In this document: positions 31,570 through 40,288 of the stretch, in pieces
Position numbering within the stretch: position 1 is the first letter of the stretch
Layout: the number at the start of each line of letters is the position of its first letter
Source: Paradesulfitobacterium ferrireducens
GTDB taxonomy: Bacteria > Bacillota > Desulfitobacteriia > Desulfitobacteriales > Desulfitobacteriaceae
Length of the DNA stretch: 64,000 bases
Reading direction: 5' to 3'
NCBI RefSeq assembly: GCF_017310645.1
Contig: NZ_JAFLRH010000019.1
Coordinates: 62,001-126,000 of the forward strand
Notes under the pieces: model-generated
Databases searched by the model: none
Seen by the model: only the letters and a program-made list of their open reading frames with translations
What the model was told of the DNA's origin: nothing
Translations under genes and position numbers: made by a program

Positions 31570-32649
31570 ATGGATAGAGTCATGCAGATTATCAACAGGC
31601 GTTTGGCTGGGGAGCGGCTCAGTGTCGAAGAAGGGGTATTCCTTCTGGAAAAGGCTGAGTTACTGGTGCTGGGCCAGGCGGCAGATAAGGTGTGCCGGTT
31701 GATGCACCCGGATCAGGTCGTAAGCTTTGTGATAGACCGAAACATTAATTATACCAATATTTGTGCTTGCAAGTGCAAGTTTTGCGCTTTTTATAAGGAA
31801 AAAGGGGATGTGGAAGGGTATATTTTGTCCAGGGAGGAACTGCATGCTAAAATTAAGGAAACCCTGGAACTCGGGGGAACCCAGCTTTTAATCCAGGGAG
31901 GACTCCATCCTGACTTGGGGCTGGAGTATTTTGAGGAAATGCTTCGGGATATTAAAAGCCATTACTCCATCCATATTCATTCCTTTAGCCCGCCGGAGAT
32001 TTGGGATTTAGCCGGTAAGTCAGGCTTGAGTATTCGGGAGGTCATCCTGCGCTTGAAAGAAGCCGGCCTGGACTCAATTCCCGGAGGAGGGGCGGAAATT
32101 CTTGATAACCGCGTACGAAAGCTGATTTCTCCGAACAAAATCTCCTGGGAGCAATGGATGGAGGTTATGACCACCGCCCATCAGTTAGGGATGAAGACCA
32201 CGGCAACGATGATGTTCGGTCATGTTGAAACGGCAGAAGAGCGGATATTACATATGGTCAGAGTACGGGAGGCTCAGGAACAAAGCGGCGGGTTTACCGC
32301 CTTTATCCCCTGGAGCTTCGCACCGAAGAACACGGAGCTGGGCGGAGAAGGAAGCACCGGGGTTGAATATCTAAGAACATTGGCCGTGAGCAGGCTAATG
32401 CTGGATAATGTGCCGAACATTCAGGCTTCCTGGGTCACCCAGGGCGCTAAGATGGCTCAACTCGCTCTCAGATTCGGAGCCAATGATTTTGGAAGTACGA
32501 TGCTGGAGGAGAATGTCGTGCGGGCGGCGGGAGTACAAACGCGGGTGCCTTTGCGCGAGATTGTGCGTTCAATTCAGGATGCCGGGTACCGGGCGGTTCA
32601 GCGCAACACCCATTATGAAAGGCTAAAGGAATACGGGAAGGAAGTGTAG
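31570..32649 (+). CDS. mqnC: Cyclic dehypoxanthinyl futalosine synthase (radical SAM)
   Basis: 359 residues, ATG 31570 after AAGGAG. N-terminal features ERLSVEEGVFLLEKAELLVL and the radical-SAM motif CACKCKFCAFY within NINYTNIC; later HIHSFSPPEI, LDSIPGGGAEIL, TTATMMFGHVET and FIPWSFAPKNTELGG. MqnC cyclises dehypoxanthine futalosine during menaquinone synthesis. Complete length for the family. MqnA, MqnB, MqnD and a full MqnE are not in the window and must be elsewhere if the pathway is active. Confidence 0.93.
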   Translation: MDRVMQIINRRLAGERLSVEEGVFLLEKAELLVLGQAADKVCRLMHPDQVVSFVIDRNINYTNICACKCKFCAFYKEKGDVEGYILSREELHAKIKETLELGGTQLLIQGGLHPDLGLEYFEEMLRDIKSHYSIHIHSFSPPEIWDLAGKSGLSIREVILRLKEAGLDSIPGGGAEILDNRVRKLISPNKISWEQWMEVMTTAHQLGMKTTATMMFGHVETAEERILHMVRVREAQEQSGGFTAFIPWSFAPKNTELGGEGSTGVEYLRTLAVSRLMLDNVPNIQASWVTQGAKMAQLALRFGANDFGSTMLEENVVRAAGVQTRVPLREIVRSIQDAGYRAVQRNTHYERLKEYGKEV

Positions 32650-32652
32650 CGA

Positions 32653-33411
32653 ATGCGGCGGCGCCAGCGCGAAGATGTAAGTATGCCGTTCTTAGAACAT
32701 ATCAAGGCATTGCGCAAGGTTCTAATTATTTCAGCATATGCCATCGCTGCAGGGACAATCTTAGGCTGGGTACTGGCGGATCCGGTGTTTGCCTATTTAG
32801 CCAAACCGGTCATGCAACTGAATCAAAGTTTATTTATTACGACGACCCCGATGGAACCTATCATGGTTAAACTGAAAGTATCTCTGGTGATTGGTGCGGC
32901 AGTTGCCCTGCCCCTGATTATATGGCAATTATGGAGTTTTTTGTTACCGGCACTCAAGCAGAATGAAAAAAAATATCTTTATCTGGTTGTGCCCAGCTCT
33001 TTGCTTTTATTTATAGGGGGAGCGGCTTTCTGTTTTTATTTGGTATTGCCAATGGCGATTAAGTTTTTGCTTTACGCCGGAGGGGGTTCGGTACCGGCGA
33101 CGAACTTTGTCACGAAGAGCTCTTATCTGGGGTTTTTATTAACCTTGATCCTAACGTTCGGGTTGGTTTTTCAGCTGCCTGTTGTATTGCTCATTCTAAT
33201 CCGTATGGGGCTTTTATCCCCGAAGACCTTGGCCAAAAAACGCCGCTGGGCCTTATTTGCGATTATTATCCTAGTGGCGGTTGTTTCCCCCACCCCTGAT
33301 TTATTTACTCAAGTCTTAATGGTTTTGCCCATGTACATGTTATATGAAATCAGTATCTGGCTTGGTTATCTGGTAGCCCGCAGGCGGGAAAAAGCTTTAG
33401 CCGGAAGTTAG
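32653..33411 (+). CDS. tatC: Sec-independent protein translocase TatC
   Basis: 252 residues from ATG 32653 (an ATG at 32683, MPFLEHI, is an alternative; the longer form keeps the usual basic start). Six membrane helices and family motifs MPFLEHIKALRKVLI, FLLPALKQNEKKY and ISPTPD-like VSPTPDLFTQV. TatC recognises twin-arginine signal peptides and exports folded cofactor-loaded enzymes. It is followed by a TatA/B-like gene; a second TatA lies at 60866. Confidence 0.93.
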   Translation: MRRRQREDVSMPFLEHIKALRKVLIISAYAIAAGTILGWVLADPVFAYLAKPVMQLNQSLFITTTPMEPIMVKLKVSLVIGAAVALPLIIWQLWSFLLPALKQNEKKYLYLVVPSSLLLFIGGAAFCFYLVLPMAIKFLLYAGGGSVPATNFVTKSSYLGFLLTLILTFGLVFQLPVVLLILIRMGLLSPKTLAKKRRWALFAIIILVAVVSPTPDLFTQVLMVLPMYMLYEISIWLGYLVARRREKALAGS

Positions 33412-33421
33412 GAGGAGCAGG

Positions 33422-33871
33422 ATGAGTTTAAGTGAAATCATTATTATTATGGCCATTGCACTCATCTTGTTTGGGCCGGAAGACCTGCCCGATATCGCGA
33501 GAATGCTCGGGAGAATCATCTATGAGATTCGCAAGGCCGTTAATGACTTGACCAGTGAATTCGAGGATGTAGTGAAAGAGCCTGCGGCTATGATGAATAA
33601 AGCTTTGGATGATATTACCAAGCCCGGGCGTTCTGCAGCTACAGGGATAAAGACTGATTTAGAGAGTAATCAAGCCGGAGGGCAAGAGGCTTTAGAGAAG
33701 ACGTTACCGGATGATGAAGAACTCTTAAGTTACGATGATGATTTGCCCGTGAAGGCTGATCCCGCTTCAGATACGGATGACCCACTGGCACAATTGCCCT
33801 CGGATATGGTATCCTATGAAGAAGAAATTGAAGAAGCGAAACCAAAGGAACAAAAGGGCTCAAGCAGGTGA
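33422..33871 (+). CDS. TatA/TatB-like translocase subunit
   Basis: 149 residues, ATG 33422 after AGGAGGAGCAGG. One N-terminal membrane helix (SEIIIIMAIALILF), the hinge FGPEDLPDIARMLGR and an amphipathic helix, then a long acidic tail (DDEELLSYDDDLP). The Glu after FGP and the long tail are closer to TatB than to the 67-residue TatA at 60866. It overlaps the polyprenyl synthase region translationally. Confidence 0.88.
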   Translation: MSLSEIIIIMAIALILFGPEDLPDIARMLGRIIYEIRKAVNDLTSEFEDVVKEPAAMMNKALDDITKPGRSAATGIKTDLESNQAGGQEALEKTLPDDEELLSYDDDLPVKADPASDTDDPLAQLPSDMVSYEEEIEEAKPKEQKGSSR

Positions 33872-33878
33872 AACGAAT

Positions 33879-34847
33879 TTGAAACAATTATGGCTGTTTA
33901 ATCAGATTACCAATGATCTCCAACGCGTGGAGAAAGAACTCATGAAGTTTGTGGAAACGGATTACCCGGTGCTTCATGAATCCTCCGTTCATTTGCTGGC
34001 GGCCGGGGGCAAACGGTTGCGTCCTGCTTTCACGTTGCTGGCGGGTAAGTTTTATGGTTACTCGCTTGATAAACTATTGCCCGTAGCCATGGCCCTTGAG
34101 CTTATACATATGGCAACTTTGGTCCACGATGATGTCGTAGATGCCTCGACGACCCGACGGGGGAGGCCTACGGTAAAAGCTAAATGGGGCAATATTGTAT
34201 CAGTCCAGACTGGAGACTTCCTCTTTGCCAAATCCCTGGAATTAATCGCTAAGATTGATCATGCGGAAGTATCGAGGATTTTGGCGGAAGTCAGTATTGA
34301 GATGTGCCAAGGAGAGATTCAGCAAATCAAAGCGTCTTTTGATGTGAGGCAAAACTTAAAACAGTATTACTATCGCATTAAACGCAAGACCGCCTTGCTG
34401 ATTGCGGCCAGCTGCCGCTTAGGGGCTTTGGTGACAGAGGCTCCGGCCCGCTCGGTGTGGGCTCTGGGAGCATACGGCCATGCTCTCGGAATGGCGTTTC
34501 AAATAGTTGATGATGTTCTTGACATTACCGCCAAGCCGAAGGATTTTGGCAAACCGATTGGCGGGGATATCCGGCAGGGGATTATGACCTTGCCCATGAT
34601 CGAAGCACTGAGGCTGTCGCCTGAACGCAACCGTTTGGAACAGTTGTTGGCCCAAAATGATAAAAGTGAAGCTGAGGTTCAGGAAGTGATCGGAACCATT
34701 AAAGCCTCAGGTGCTATCGATGAGTCCATGCGCTGGGTTGATCTCTATGTAAACAAAGCGAAGAGACATCTCGCTGAACTTCCGGATGTTCCCACGCGTA
34801 AAGTCCTTAATGAACTGGCCGAATTTATCCGTGAGCGCAAGTTTTGA
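33879..34847 (+). CDS. Polyprenyl diphosphate synthase (heptaprenyl-type catalytic subunit)
   Basis: 322 residues from TTG 33879, 8 bases after AGGTGA and just after the TatA/B stop. Catalytic motifs are intact: GGKRLRPAF, first Asp-rich LVHDDVVDASTTRRGRPT, GDFLFAKSL, and second Asp-rich FQIVDDVLDITA with GKPIGGDIRQG. It condenses isopentenyl diphosphate with an allylic diphosphate to make the C30-C40 side chain of menaquinone. The catalytically degenerate relative at 29275 may be its helper subunit. Confidence 0.92.
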   Translation: MKQLWLFNQITNDLQRVEKELMKFVETDYPVLHESSVHLLAAGGKRLRPAFTLLAGKFYGYSLDKLLPVAMALELIHMATLVHDDVVDASTTRRGRPTVKAKWGNIVSVQTGDFLFAKSLELIAKIDHAEVSRILAEVSIEMCQGEIQQIKASFDVRQNLKQYYYRIKRKTALLIAASCRLGALVTEAPARSVWALGAYGHALGMAFQIVDDVLDITAKPKDFGKPIGGDIRQGIMTLPMIEALRLSPERNRLEQLLAQNDKSEAEVQEVIGTIKASGAIDESMRWVDLYVNKAKRHLAELPDVPTRKVLNELAEFIRERKF

Positions 34848-34942
34848 TGATAACTTGAGCTTAAATGAGCGATGGCACCTAATATTTAATGATTGTTTCG
34901 GTTTGTATAATAGATAAATAGAAAGGTAAAGGAAGAGGTTAG

Positions 34943-35425
34943 ATGGAAGTGAAATCTGTGAGTGATGAAGGTTTTAAGTCAAGTATAGCTAATTCGGTCA
35001 GTGCAGTCAGTGCTGAGGAAACAGATGACTTGGTTGAGTCATTATGGAAATTGTGGCGGATTTGGCGCAGGTTGTCCAACCCTGTCAGGCAAGGGGAGAT
35101 CACCCTGGAGCAATACTGGCTGCTCAAGCGCCTAAATCACCGCGGGCCTTTGACGGTGGGAGAACTGGCTACAGGGCTAGATATTACTCCCAGTTCGGTG
35201 ACCATTGCCACAAAGCGCCTGGAGAAAGCAGGTATGGTAGAAAGGCGGCGCCTTAAAGGGGATGAGCGGGTAGTGGAAGTTGAGCTGACGTCTGCCGGTA
35301 AGCACATTATGGAGGAATGGACCAAGAAACAGCGGCGGGCGCTCACTAATTTGCTGAAGCCCTTGTCTCCGGAAGAAAAAGGAACTTTGGGAGAACTGCT
35401 GCGTAAGGTTATACCAATAGAATGA
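34943..35425 (+). CDS. MarR-family transcriptional regulator
   Basis: 160 residues from ATG 34943, GGAAGAGG upstream. Winged helix: QYWLLKRLNHRGPLTVGELA, TGLDITPSSVTIATKRLEKAG and the wing RRRLKGDERVVEVELT. The first 30 residues are a polar extension. A TATAAT box at 34906-34911 may serve it. It lies upstream of the Liv cluster; a TCAATT-N6-AATTGA palindrome at 35429-35446 and another at 35475-35491 in the gap are plausible operators, so control of the transport operon is possible but unproven. Confidence 0.9.
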   Translation: MEVKSVSDEGFKSSIANSVSAVSAEETDDLVESLWKLWRIWRRLSNPVRQGEITLEQYWLLKRLNHRGPLTVGELATGLDITPSSVTIATKRLEKAGMVERRRLKGDERVVEVELTSAGKHIMEEWTKKQRRALTNLLKPLSPEEKGTLGELLRKVIPIE

Positions 35426-35474
35426 GTATCAATTTATTACAATTGAATAGTTTTATTTAGGTTAATAGTTTTCA

Positions 35475-35523
35475 GAAACTTCGCAAGTTTCCGTAGACAT
35501 ATTGAGGGTTAATTTGGTATACT
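35475..35523 (+). promoter_or_regulatory. Promoter with adjacent palindrome before livF
   Basis: TAGACA (35494-35499) and TATACT (35518-35523) with an 18-base spacer form a promoter. GAAACTT-CGC-AAGTTTC (35475-35491) is a perfect 7-3-7 palindrome ending two bases before the -35 box, in the size range of MarR-type operators. The leader to ATG 35621 is about 90 bases. Confidence 0.5.
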
Positions 35524-35620
35524 TATATCGAAAGAGATGAGTCTTTTATATATTTTGAGTAATACTTTGATGGTTAAAATATTACTTTATAAAACAAATA
35601 GTTTAGGTGGTGGATACAAA

Positions 35621-36325
35621 ATGCTTGAGGTTCAGGAAATTGAAGCATTCTATGGCGAGGTTCAAGCACTTCATAAAGTGAGTATTCGAATTGAAGAAGG
35701 AGAAATGGTTGGTTTGGTCGGCGCCAACGGAGCGGGCAAAAGCACTATGCTCAAAGTGATTTCAGGGATGATGAAGCCGGCCTCGGGTATGATCAAATTT
35801 GAACACCGGGTTATTAGCGGACTGCCTTCCCACAAAGTGGTTGAATTGGGGGTTGCCCATGTACCCGAGGGTCGGCGTCTCTTTCCTTTAATGACTGTTG
35901 AAGAAAACCTGGAAATGGGTTCCTATTTGCCAGGGCCTAAACAAGAACGTAAAGATACCATGGACATGGTGTTTTCCATGCTGCCTAAACTAAAAGAGCG
36001 GCGCAAACAGCTGGCCGGTACCCTCAGCGGGGGGGAACAGCAGATGCTGGCGATTGGCCGGGGTCTTATGTCTAAGCCCAAATTGCTGATGCTTGATGAA
36101 ACTTCTCTGGGATTAGCTCCGGTGCTGGTTGAGGCCATTCTGGAAATCATCGAGCAGATACGAAAACAAAAGATATCGATTTTCATGGTCGAGCAGAATG
36201 TAACTATTTGCTTGCAAATAGTTGACCGGGCCTATGTACTGGAAAACGGAAAAATTGTCATGGAGGGCAAGGGAACAGATTTATTGGAAAACGACCATCT
36301 CAAAACGGCATATTTGGGTCTGTAA
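35621..36325 (+). CDS. livF: Branched-chain-amino-acid-type ABC transporter ATPase (LivF)
   Basis: 234 residues from ATG 35621 with TAGGTGGTGG upstream; a longer reading from 35537 covers the promoter. Walker [10 protein letters not shown], LivF-type [22 protein letters not shown], signature [13 protein letters not shown] and Walker [15 protein letters not shown]. The substitution of Thr for Pro after DE is slightly unusual. It pairs with LivG (44732). The other transporter subunits lie 5 kb downstream, beyond four metabolic genes, an uncommon split that ties those enzymes to the imported compound. Confidence 0.92.
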   Translation: MLEVQEIEAFYGEVQALHKVSIRIEEGEMVGLVGANGAGKSTMLKVISGMMKPASGMIKFEHRVISGLPSHKVVELGVAHVPEGRRLFPLMTVEENLEMGSYLPGPKQERKDTMDMVFSMLPKLKERRKQLAGTLSGGEQQMLAIGRGLMSKPKLLMLDETSLGLAPVLVEAILEIIEQIRKQKISIFMVEQNVTICLQIVDRAYVLENGKIVMEGKGTDLLENDHLKTAYLGL

Positions 36326-36341
36326 TAACATAGCGCATTAT

Positions 36342-36376
36342 TGACACTCCATTAACGTTTCAGGGTGTTATTTTTT
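36342..36376 (+). terminator. Weak terminator after livF
   Basis: ACACTCC (36344-36350) and GGGTGT (36363-36368) form an imperfect stem followed by six T. Just downstream a 13-base palindrome TTAGATAATCTAA (36389-36401) precedes the SDR gene and could be an operator for a second promoter. Confidence 0.45.
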
Positions 36377-36473
36377 CCTGACATTATGTTAGATAATCTA
36401 AATAATTTATATCTTAAAATTTAAGTATAAGCTGATTCTTCAAACCGAAAAAAATTAGCAAGAGGTGGAAAAC

Positions 36474-37241
36474 ATGGATTATCAAAAGCTATTCGACATT
36501 TCAGGCAAGATTATTCTTATCACGGGTGGCGGGGGAACCTTAGGAACAGCCATTTGTAAAGGACTGGCTGCTGTCGGCGCCAAGATAGCGGTAGCCGATC
36601 AGAATTTGGAGAGTGCCCACAAGACCTGTGACCTCATCCGTGAATATGGAACGGAGTGCCTTCCGGTTCAAGTAGATGTGACGGATCCCGAGTCGGTCAA
36701 GGCTATGGTGGACCAAGTTTTAGAAAAGTTCGGGCGGATTGATGTCTTACTGAACCATGCAGGCATCAATATCCGGAAGCCTGCGGTTGAGTATACGCCG
36801 GAAGAATGGGAGAAAGTGCTTACGGTTAATTTGAGCGGGATTTTTCACTGCGCCCAGGCTGTCGGTAAAGTGATGCTTAAGCAAGGAAGCGGACGCATTA
36901 TTAATACCGCGTCAACCTTAGCTTCTATCAGTCAGCCCCTGCAAGCGGTTTATGCCTCCAGTAAAGGGGGCATCGTACAGCTTACCAAGGTATTGGCGGA
37001 AGAGTGGGCTCCCTATGGAGTCAATGTCAATGCCATCGGACCGGGTTATTTCGAAACCGATCTGACGCGCAAGTATTTATCCGATCCGGCAGTGCGCGAT
37101 ACCCTGCTCACTAAAATTCCCATGAAAAGATTCGGACAACCCGAAGAACTCATAGGAACCATTATCTTTCTTTCCTCAGAAGCCTCAACCTATGTTACCG
37201 GACACACCATATATATCGACGGCGGCAGATTACTCTATTGA
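36474..37241 (+). CDS. Short-chain dehydrogenase/reductase
   Basis: 255 residues from ATG 36474 (AGAGGTGG 6 bases before). Classical SDR motifs: cofactor site ITGGGGTLGTAICKG, Asp of VADQ (suggesting NAD preference), NHAGI, Ser in NTASTLASI and catalytic YASSKGG; the C-terminus has TGHTIYIDGG. Related to gluconate 5-dehydrogenase and similar polyol/3-oxoacyl reductases. It overlaps the start region of the GcvPA-like gene, so it probably acts on the same compound. The substrate cannot be deduced. Confidence 0.9.
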   Translation: MDYQKLFDISGKIILITGGGGTLGTAICKGLAAVGAKIAVADQNLESAHKTCDLIREYGTECLPVQVDVTDPESVKAMVDQVLEKFGRIDVLLNHAGINIRKPAVEYTPEEWEKVLTVNLSGIFHCAQAVGKVMLKQGSGRIINTASTLASISQPLQAVYASSKGGIVQLTKVLAEEWAPYGVNVNAIGPGYFETDLTRKYLSDPAVRDTLLTKIPMKRFGQPEELIGTIIFLSSEASTYVTGHTIYIDGGRLLY

Positions 37242-37267
37242 TTCTAAACGGATTGGAGGAAAGAGAT

Positions 37268-38659
37268 ATGAGCAAAAAAGCATACCCTTACATTCCGAAC
37301 GCTGTTCCCGAGATCAAAACTCAGCTCCTTGAAGCATGCGGTTTAAGCAGTGTAGAAGAAATCTATCGTGATATTCCTGAGCATCTCCGTTTGCCCAGGG
37401 AAATGAATCTGCCTCAGCCGCTGTTATCTGAATACTCGCTCAGGCGGCATGTGGAAGAGATTTTGGACCGAAACAGAAGCTGCAAGGACTATCTCAATTT
37501 TCTGGGGGCAGGCACCTGGCAGCATTATGTCCCGGCCGTCTGTGATGAAATCAATGGCAGAGCTGAGTTCTTAACAGCTTATACCGGTAAGACCTATGCC
37601 GATCATGGGAAGTGGCAGGCCTTATTCGAGTACCAGAGCGCTTTATGTGAACTGGTGGATATGGATATCACAGGCATGCCGACGTATGATTGGGGGCAGG
37701 CTGCCGCCACTGCTCTCAGAATGGCTGCCAGGATTACCGGGCGTACGGAGGTTGTGGTAACGCGTACGCTCAGTCAGGAAAGAGTGCTGCAGCTCAGGAA
37801 TTATCTTCTGCCTGAGATTGAGATCAAGTTTATGGAGTATGAACAAGACACGGGCAAGCTGGATTTAGCGGATCTTAAGAAAAAGGTTTCCACCAAAACC
37901 GCTGCCGTTTATTTTGAAAATCCATCCTATATCGGTGTGGTAGAGACAGCCGGGGAGGAGGCGGCCCGCATCGCCCACTCGTACGGAGCACTGCTGGTGG
38001 TTGGGGTTGATCCGATTTCGTTAGGGGTGCTGGCGCCGCCGTCGCATTATGGGGCGGATATCGTATGCGGAGATTTGCAGCCGCTCGGAATCCACATGTC
38101 CTTCGGCGGGGGGCTCGCGGGGTTTATCGCAACCCATGATGAGCCTAAATATGTTGCGGAGTTCCCGAACTTGATTTATGGCATTACCCGCAATGAGGAA
38201 CACGAGGAATATGGATTTGGGCAGGTATATTGGGAGAGAACGGCATATGCCACCAGGGAAAAAGGCAAGGAGTTCACCGGAACTTCAGCCGGCTTGTGGG
38301 GGATAACGGCCGGTGTTTATCTCAATCTGATGGGACCGCAGGGAATGCAGGAAGTCGGCAAAACCATCATGCAGAAAAGCGCTTATGCCAAGAAAAGGCT
38401 GTCTGAGCTTAAGGGCGTAAACTTAAGTTTTCCTTCCCTTACCTTCAAAGAATTTGTCCTTAACTTCGATCAGACCGGGAAAAGCGTGGCTGAGATCAAT
38501 AAACAGTTGCTGGAGCATAAAATTTTCGGCGGCAAAGATCTTTCACTGGAGTTCCCGGAATTGGGTCAAAGTGCGCTTTATTGTGTGACTGAGATTCATA
38601 CCAAAGAAGATATTGACAAGTTGGTTTACTCCTTAGGCAAAATTCTGGAAAGGGGATGA
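37268..38659 (+). CDS. gcvPA: GcvPA-like: divergent homologue of glycine decarboxylase subunit 1
   Basis: 463 residues from ATG 37268 (GGAGGAAAG upstream; an upstream in-frame start overlaps the SDR gene). The family landmarks are there: YIPNAVPEIKTQLLEACG, DYLNFLGAGTWQHYVPAV and ALFEYQSALCELVDMD. Several blocks usually invariant in GcvPA differ: the YTPYQPEISQG stretch reads YTGKTYADHGKW and the YDGATA block reads YDWGQAAAT. In the P-protein this subunit forms half of the PLP site with GcvPB. No gcvH or gcvT is in the window, so a role in ordinary glycine cleavage is doubtful. It is 4 bases upstream of the GcvPB-like gene. Confidence 0.8.
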   Translation: MSKKAYPYIPNAVPEIKTQLLEACGLSSVEEIYRDIPEHLRLPREMNLPQPLLSEYSLRRHVEEILDRNRSCKDYLNFLGAGTWQHYVPAVCDEINGRAEFLTAYTGKTYADHGKWQALFEYQSALCELVDMDITGMPTYDWGQAAATALRMAARITGRTEVVVTRTLSQERVLQLRNYLLPEIEIKFMEYEQDTGKLDLADLKKKVSTKTAAVYFENPSYIGVVETAGEEAARIAHSYGALLVVGVDPISLGVLAPPSHYGADIVCGDLQPLGIHMSFGGGLAGFIATHDEPKYVAEFPNLIYGITRNEEHEEYGFGQVYWERTAYATREKGKEFTGTSAGLWGITAGVYLNLMGPQGMQEVGKTIMQKSAYAKKRLSELKGVNLSFPSLTFKEFVLNFDQTGKSVAEINKQLLEHKIFGGKDLSLEFPELGQSALYCVTEIHTKEDIDKLVYSLGKILERG

Positions 38660-38663
38660 GAGA

Positions 38664-40274
38664 ATGCTGCCAAGAAAATTTCACCAAGCCCGTTGGGATG
38701 AGCCCATAATTTTTGAAATGTCAAGTTCTGGAGAGAGAGGAATTTTAGTTCCGGAAGTCGAAAAAGATATAGAAAATTCTGCCGGGGATGTCCTAGCAGA
38801 AATTCCGAAGCATATGCTGCGGCCCCAACCGCCGCGCCTGCCTGAACTCTCCCAATGGCAGGTGCTCAAGCACTATCTGCATTTGTCCCAGGAGACCATG
38901 GGGGCAGATATGGGGATTGACATCAGTCTGGGTACGAGCACGATGAAGTACAGCCCAAAAGTCAATGAGCAATTGACGCGTCTCCCTCAGATCGCGGAAC
39001 TTCATCCGCTTCAGGATGAACAAACCATTCAGGGGATGTTGGAAGTGTACTATGGGCTGGAACAGATCCTTAAAGAAATTTCCGGGATGGATCAGTTCAC
39101 CTTTCAGCCGTCCAGCGGGGCTCAAAGTATTTATACCAATGCGAGCATTATCCGCAAATACCATGAAGCCAAAGGGGAACTAGACCGGCGCACGGAGATC
39201 ATTACCACGATCTTTTCTCATCCAACAGACGGAGCCAGTCCGGCGACGGCCGGATTCAAAATCATTACCTTAATGCCGGGTGAAAATGGCTATCCTGATC
39301 TGGAGGCCTTAAAAGCGGTGGTATCTGAACGCACGTCCGGTTTGATGATTACCAATCCGGAAGATACCGGGATTTACAACCCGCACATTGACGAATTCGT
39401 GCGGGTGGTGCATGAAGCCGGCGGGCTCTGTGCCTATGACCAGGCAAATGCCAATGGAGTTTTAGGTATAGCCAGAGCCAGAGAAGCGGGCTTTGACCTG
39501 TGTCACTTTAACCTGCATAAAACCTTTTCCTCCCCGCATGGATCTTTCGGGCCCGGAGCGGGTGCAGTCGGGGTGAGAAAGGAGCTGGCCCAGTTTCTCC
39601 CGGTGCCTACGGTAGATTTTGACGGTTCAAAATATTTCTTGAATTATGACCATGCCCAAAGCATCGGTAAGGTCAGAGGATTTTTTGGGGTAGCCCCTGT
39701 TGTCTTAAGGGCCTATGCCTGGGCCATGAGCCTTGGGGCCGAAGGGTTGCGCGAGTGTGCTGAGATATCTGTGTTAAACAACAACTACTTGCAGAAAAAG
39801 ATTATGGAAATCCCCGGGGTTACAGTTCGGTATGCGGATAAGCGCAGGCTGGAGCAGGTTCGCTATAGCTGGGAGAAGCTTAAGGAAGATACGGGAGTGG
39901 GAACGGAAGACGTTGCACGCAGAATTGTGGACTACGGGATTCAAAGTTATTTTACCAGTCATCACCCGTGGGTGATTCCGGAGCCCTTTACTCTTGAACC
40001 GTGCGAGTCTTATTCTAAAGCCGACATGGATGAGTATGTTTCGATTCTCCGTCAGGTGGCTGAGGAGGCTTATGCCAATCCGGAGTTGGTGAAGAATGCT
40101 CCTTATCAGAGCACCATTCATAAGTGCGATACGTCCTTTGACGACCCTCATCAGTGGGCTCCTTCCTGGCGTGCATATCTAAAGAAAAAAGGCACCGGTT
40201 CCGAAGCGGAAAGAAAGGGGACTGCCGAATCGAAACAGAGCACGGAGTCTGGGGAAGACCGGCTGGTCGGTTAA
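38664..40274 (+). CDS. gcvPB: GcvPB-like: divergent PLP-dependent homologue of glycine decarboxylase subunit 2
   Basis: 536 residues from ATG 38664, longer than the usual 480-490. The PLP lysine is Lys286 in HFNLHKTFSSPHGSFGPGAGAVGV, as in P-proteins. Blocks that contact substrate differ from the usual form: GSCTMKYNPK reads GTSTMKYSPK, PAAGAHGE reads PSSGAQSIY, and YDGANLNA reads YDQANANG. The last 40 residues are a Lys/Glu/Ser-rich tail. With the GcvPA-like subunit it should form a PLP enzyme, but the changed pocket and the dehydrogenase and transporter neighbours suggest a different amino acid or amine substrate. Paralogue status is inferred from recalled family patterns. Confidence 0.8.
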   Translation: MLPRKFHQARWDEPIIFEMSSSGERGILVPEVEKDIENSAGDVLAEIPKHMLRPQPPRLPELSQWQVLKHYLHLSQETMGADMGIDISLGTSTMKYSPKVNEQLTRLPQIAELHPLQDEQTIQGMLEVYYGLEQILKEISGMDQFTFQPSSGAQSIYTNASIIRKYHEAKGELDRRTEIITTIFSHPTDGASPATAGFKIITLMPGENGYPDLEALKAVVSERTSGLMITNPEDTGIYNPHIDEFVRVVHEAGGLCAYDQANANGVLGIARAREAGFDLCHFNLHKTFSSPHGSFGPGAGAVGVRKELAQFLPVPTVDFDGSKYFLNYDHAQSIGKVRGFFGVAPVVLRAYAWAMSLGAEGLRECAEISVLNNNYLQKKIMEIPGVTVRYADKRRLEQVRYSWEKLKEDTGVGTEDVARRIVDYGIQSYFTSHHPWVIPEPFTLEPCESYSKADMDEYVSILRQVAEEAYANPELVKNAPYQSTIHKCDTSFDDPHQWAPSWRAYLKKKGTGSEAERKGTAESKQSTESGEDRLVG

Positions 40275-40288
40275 GGGAGGTAAGTGTT

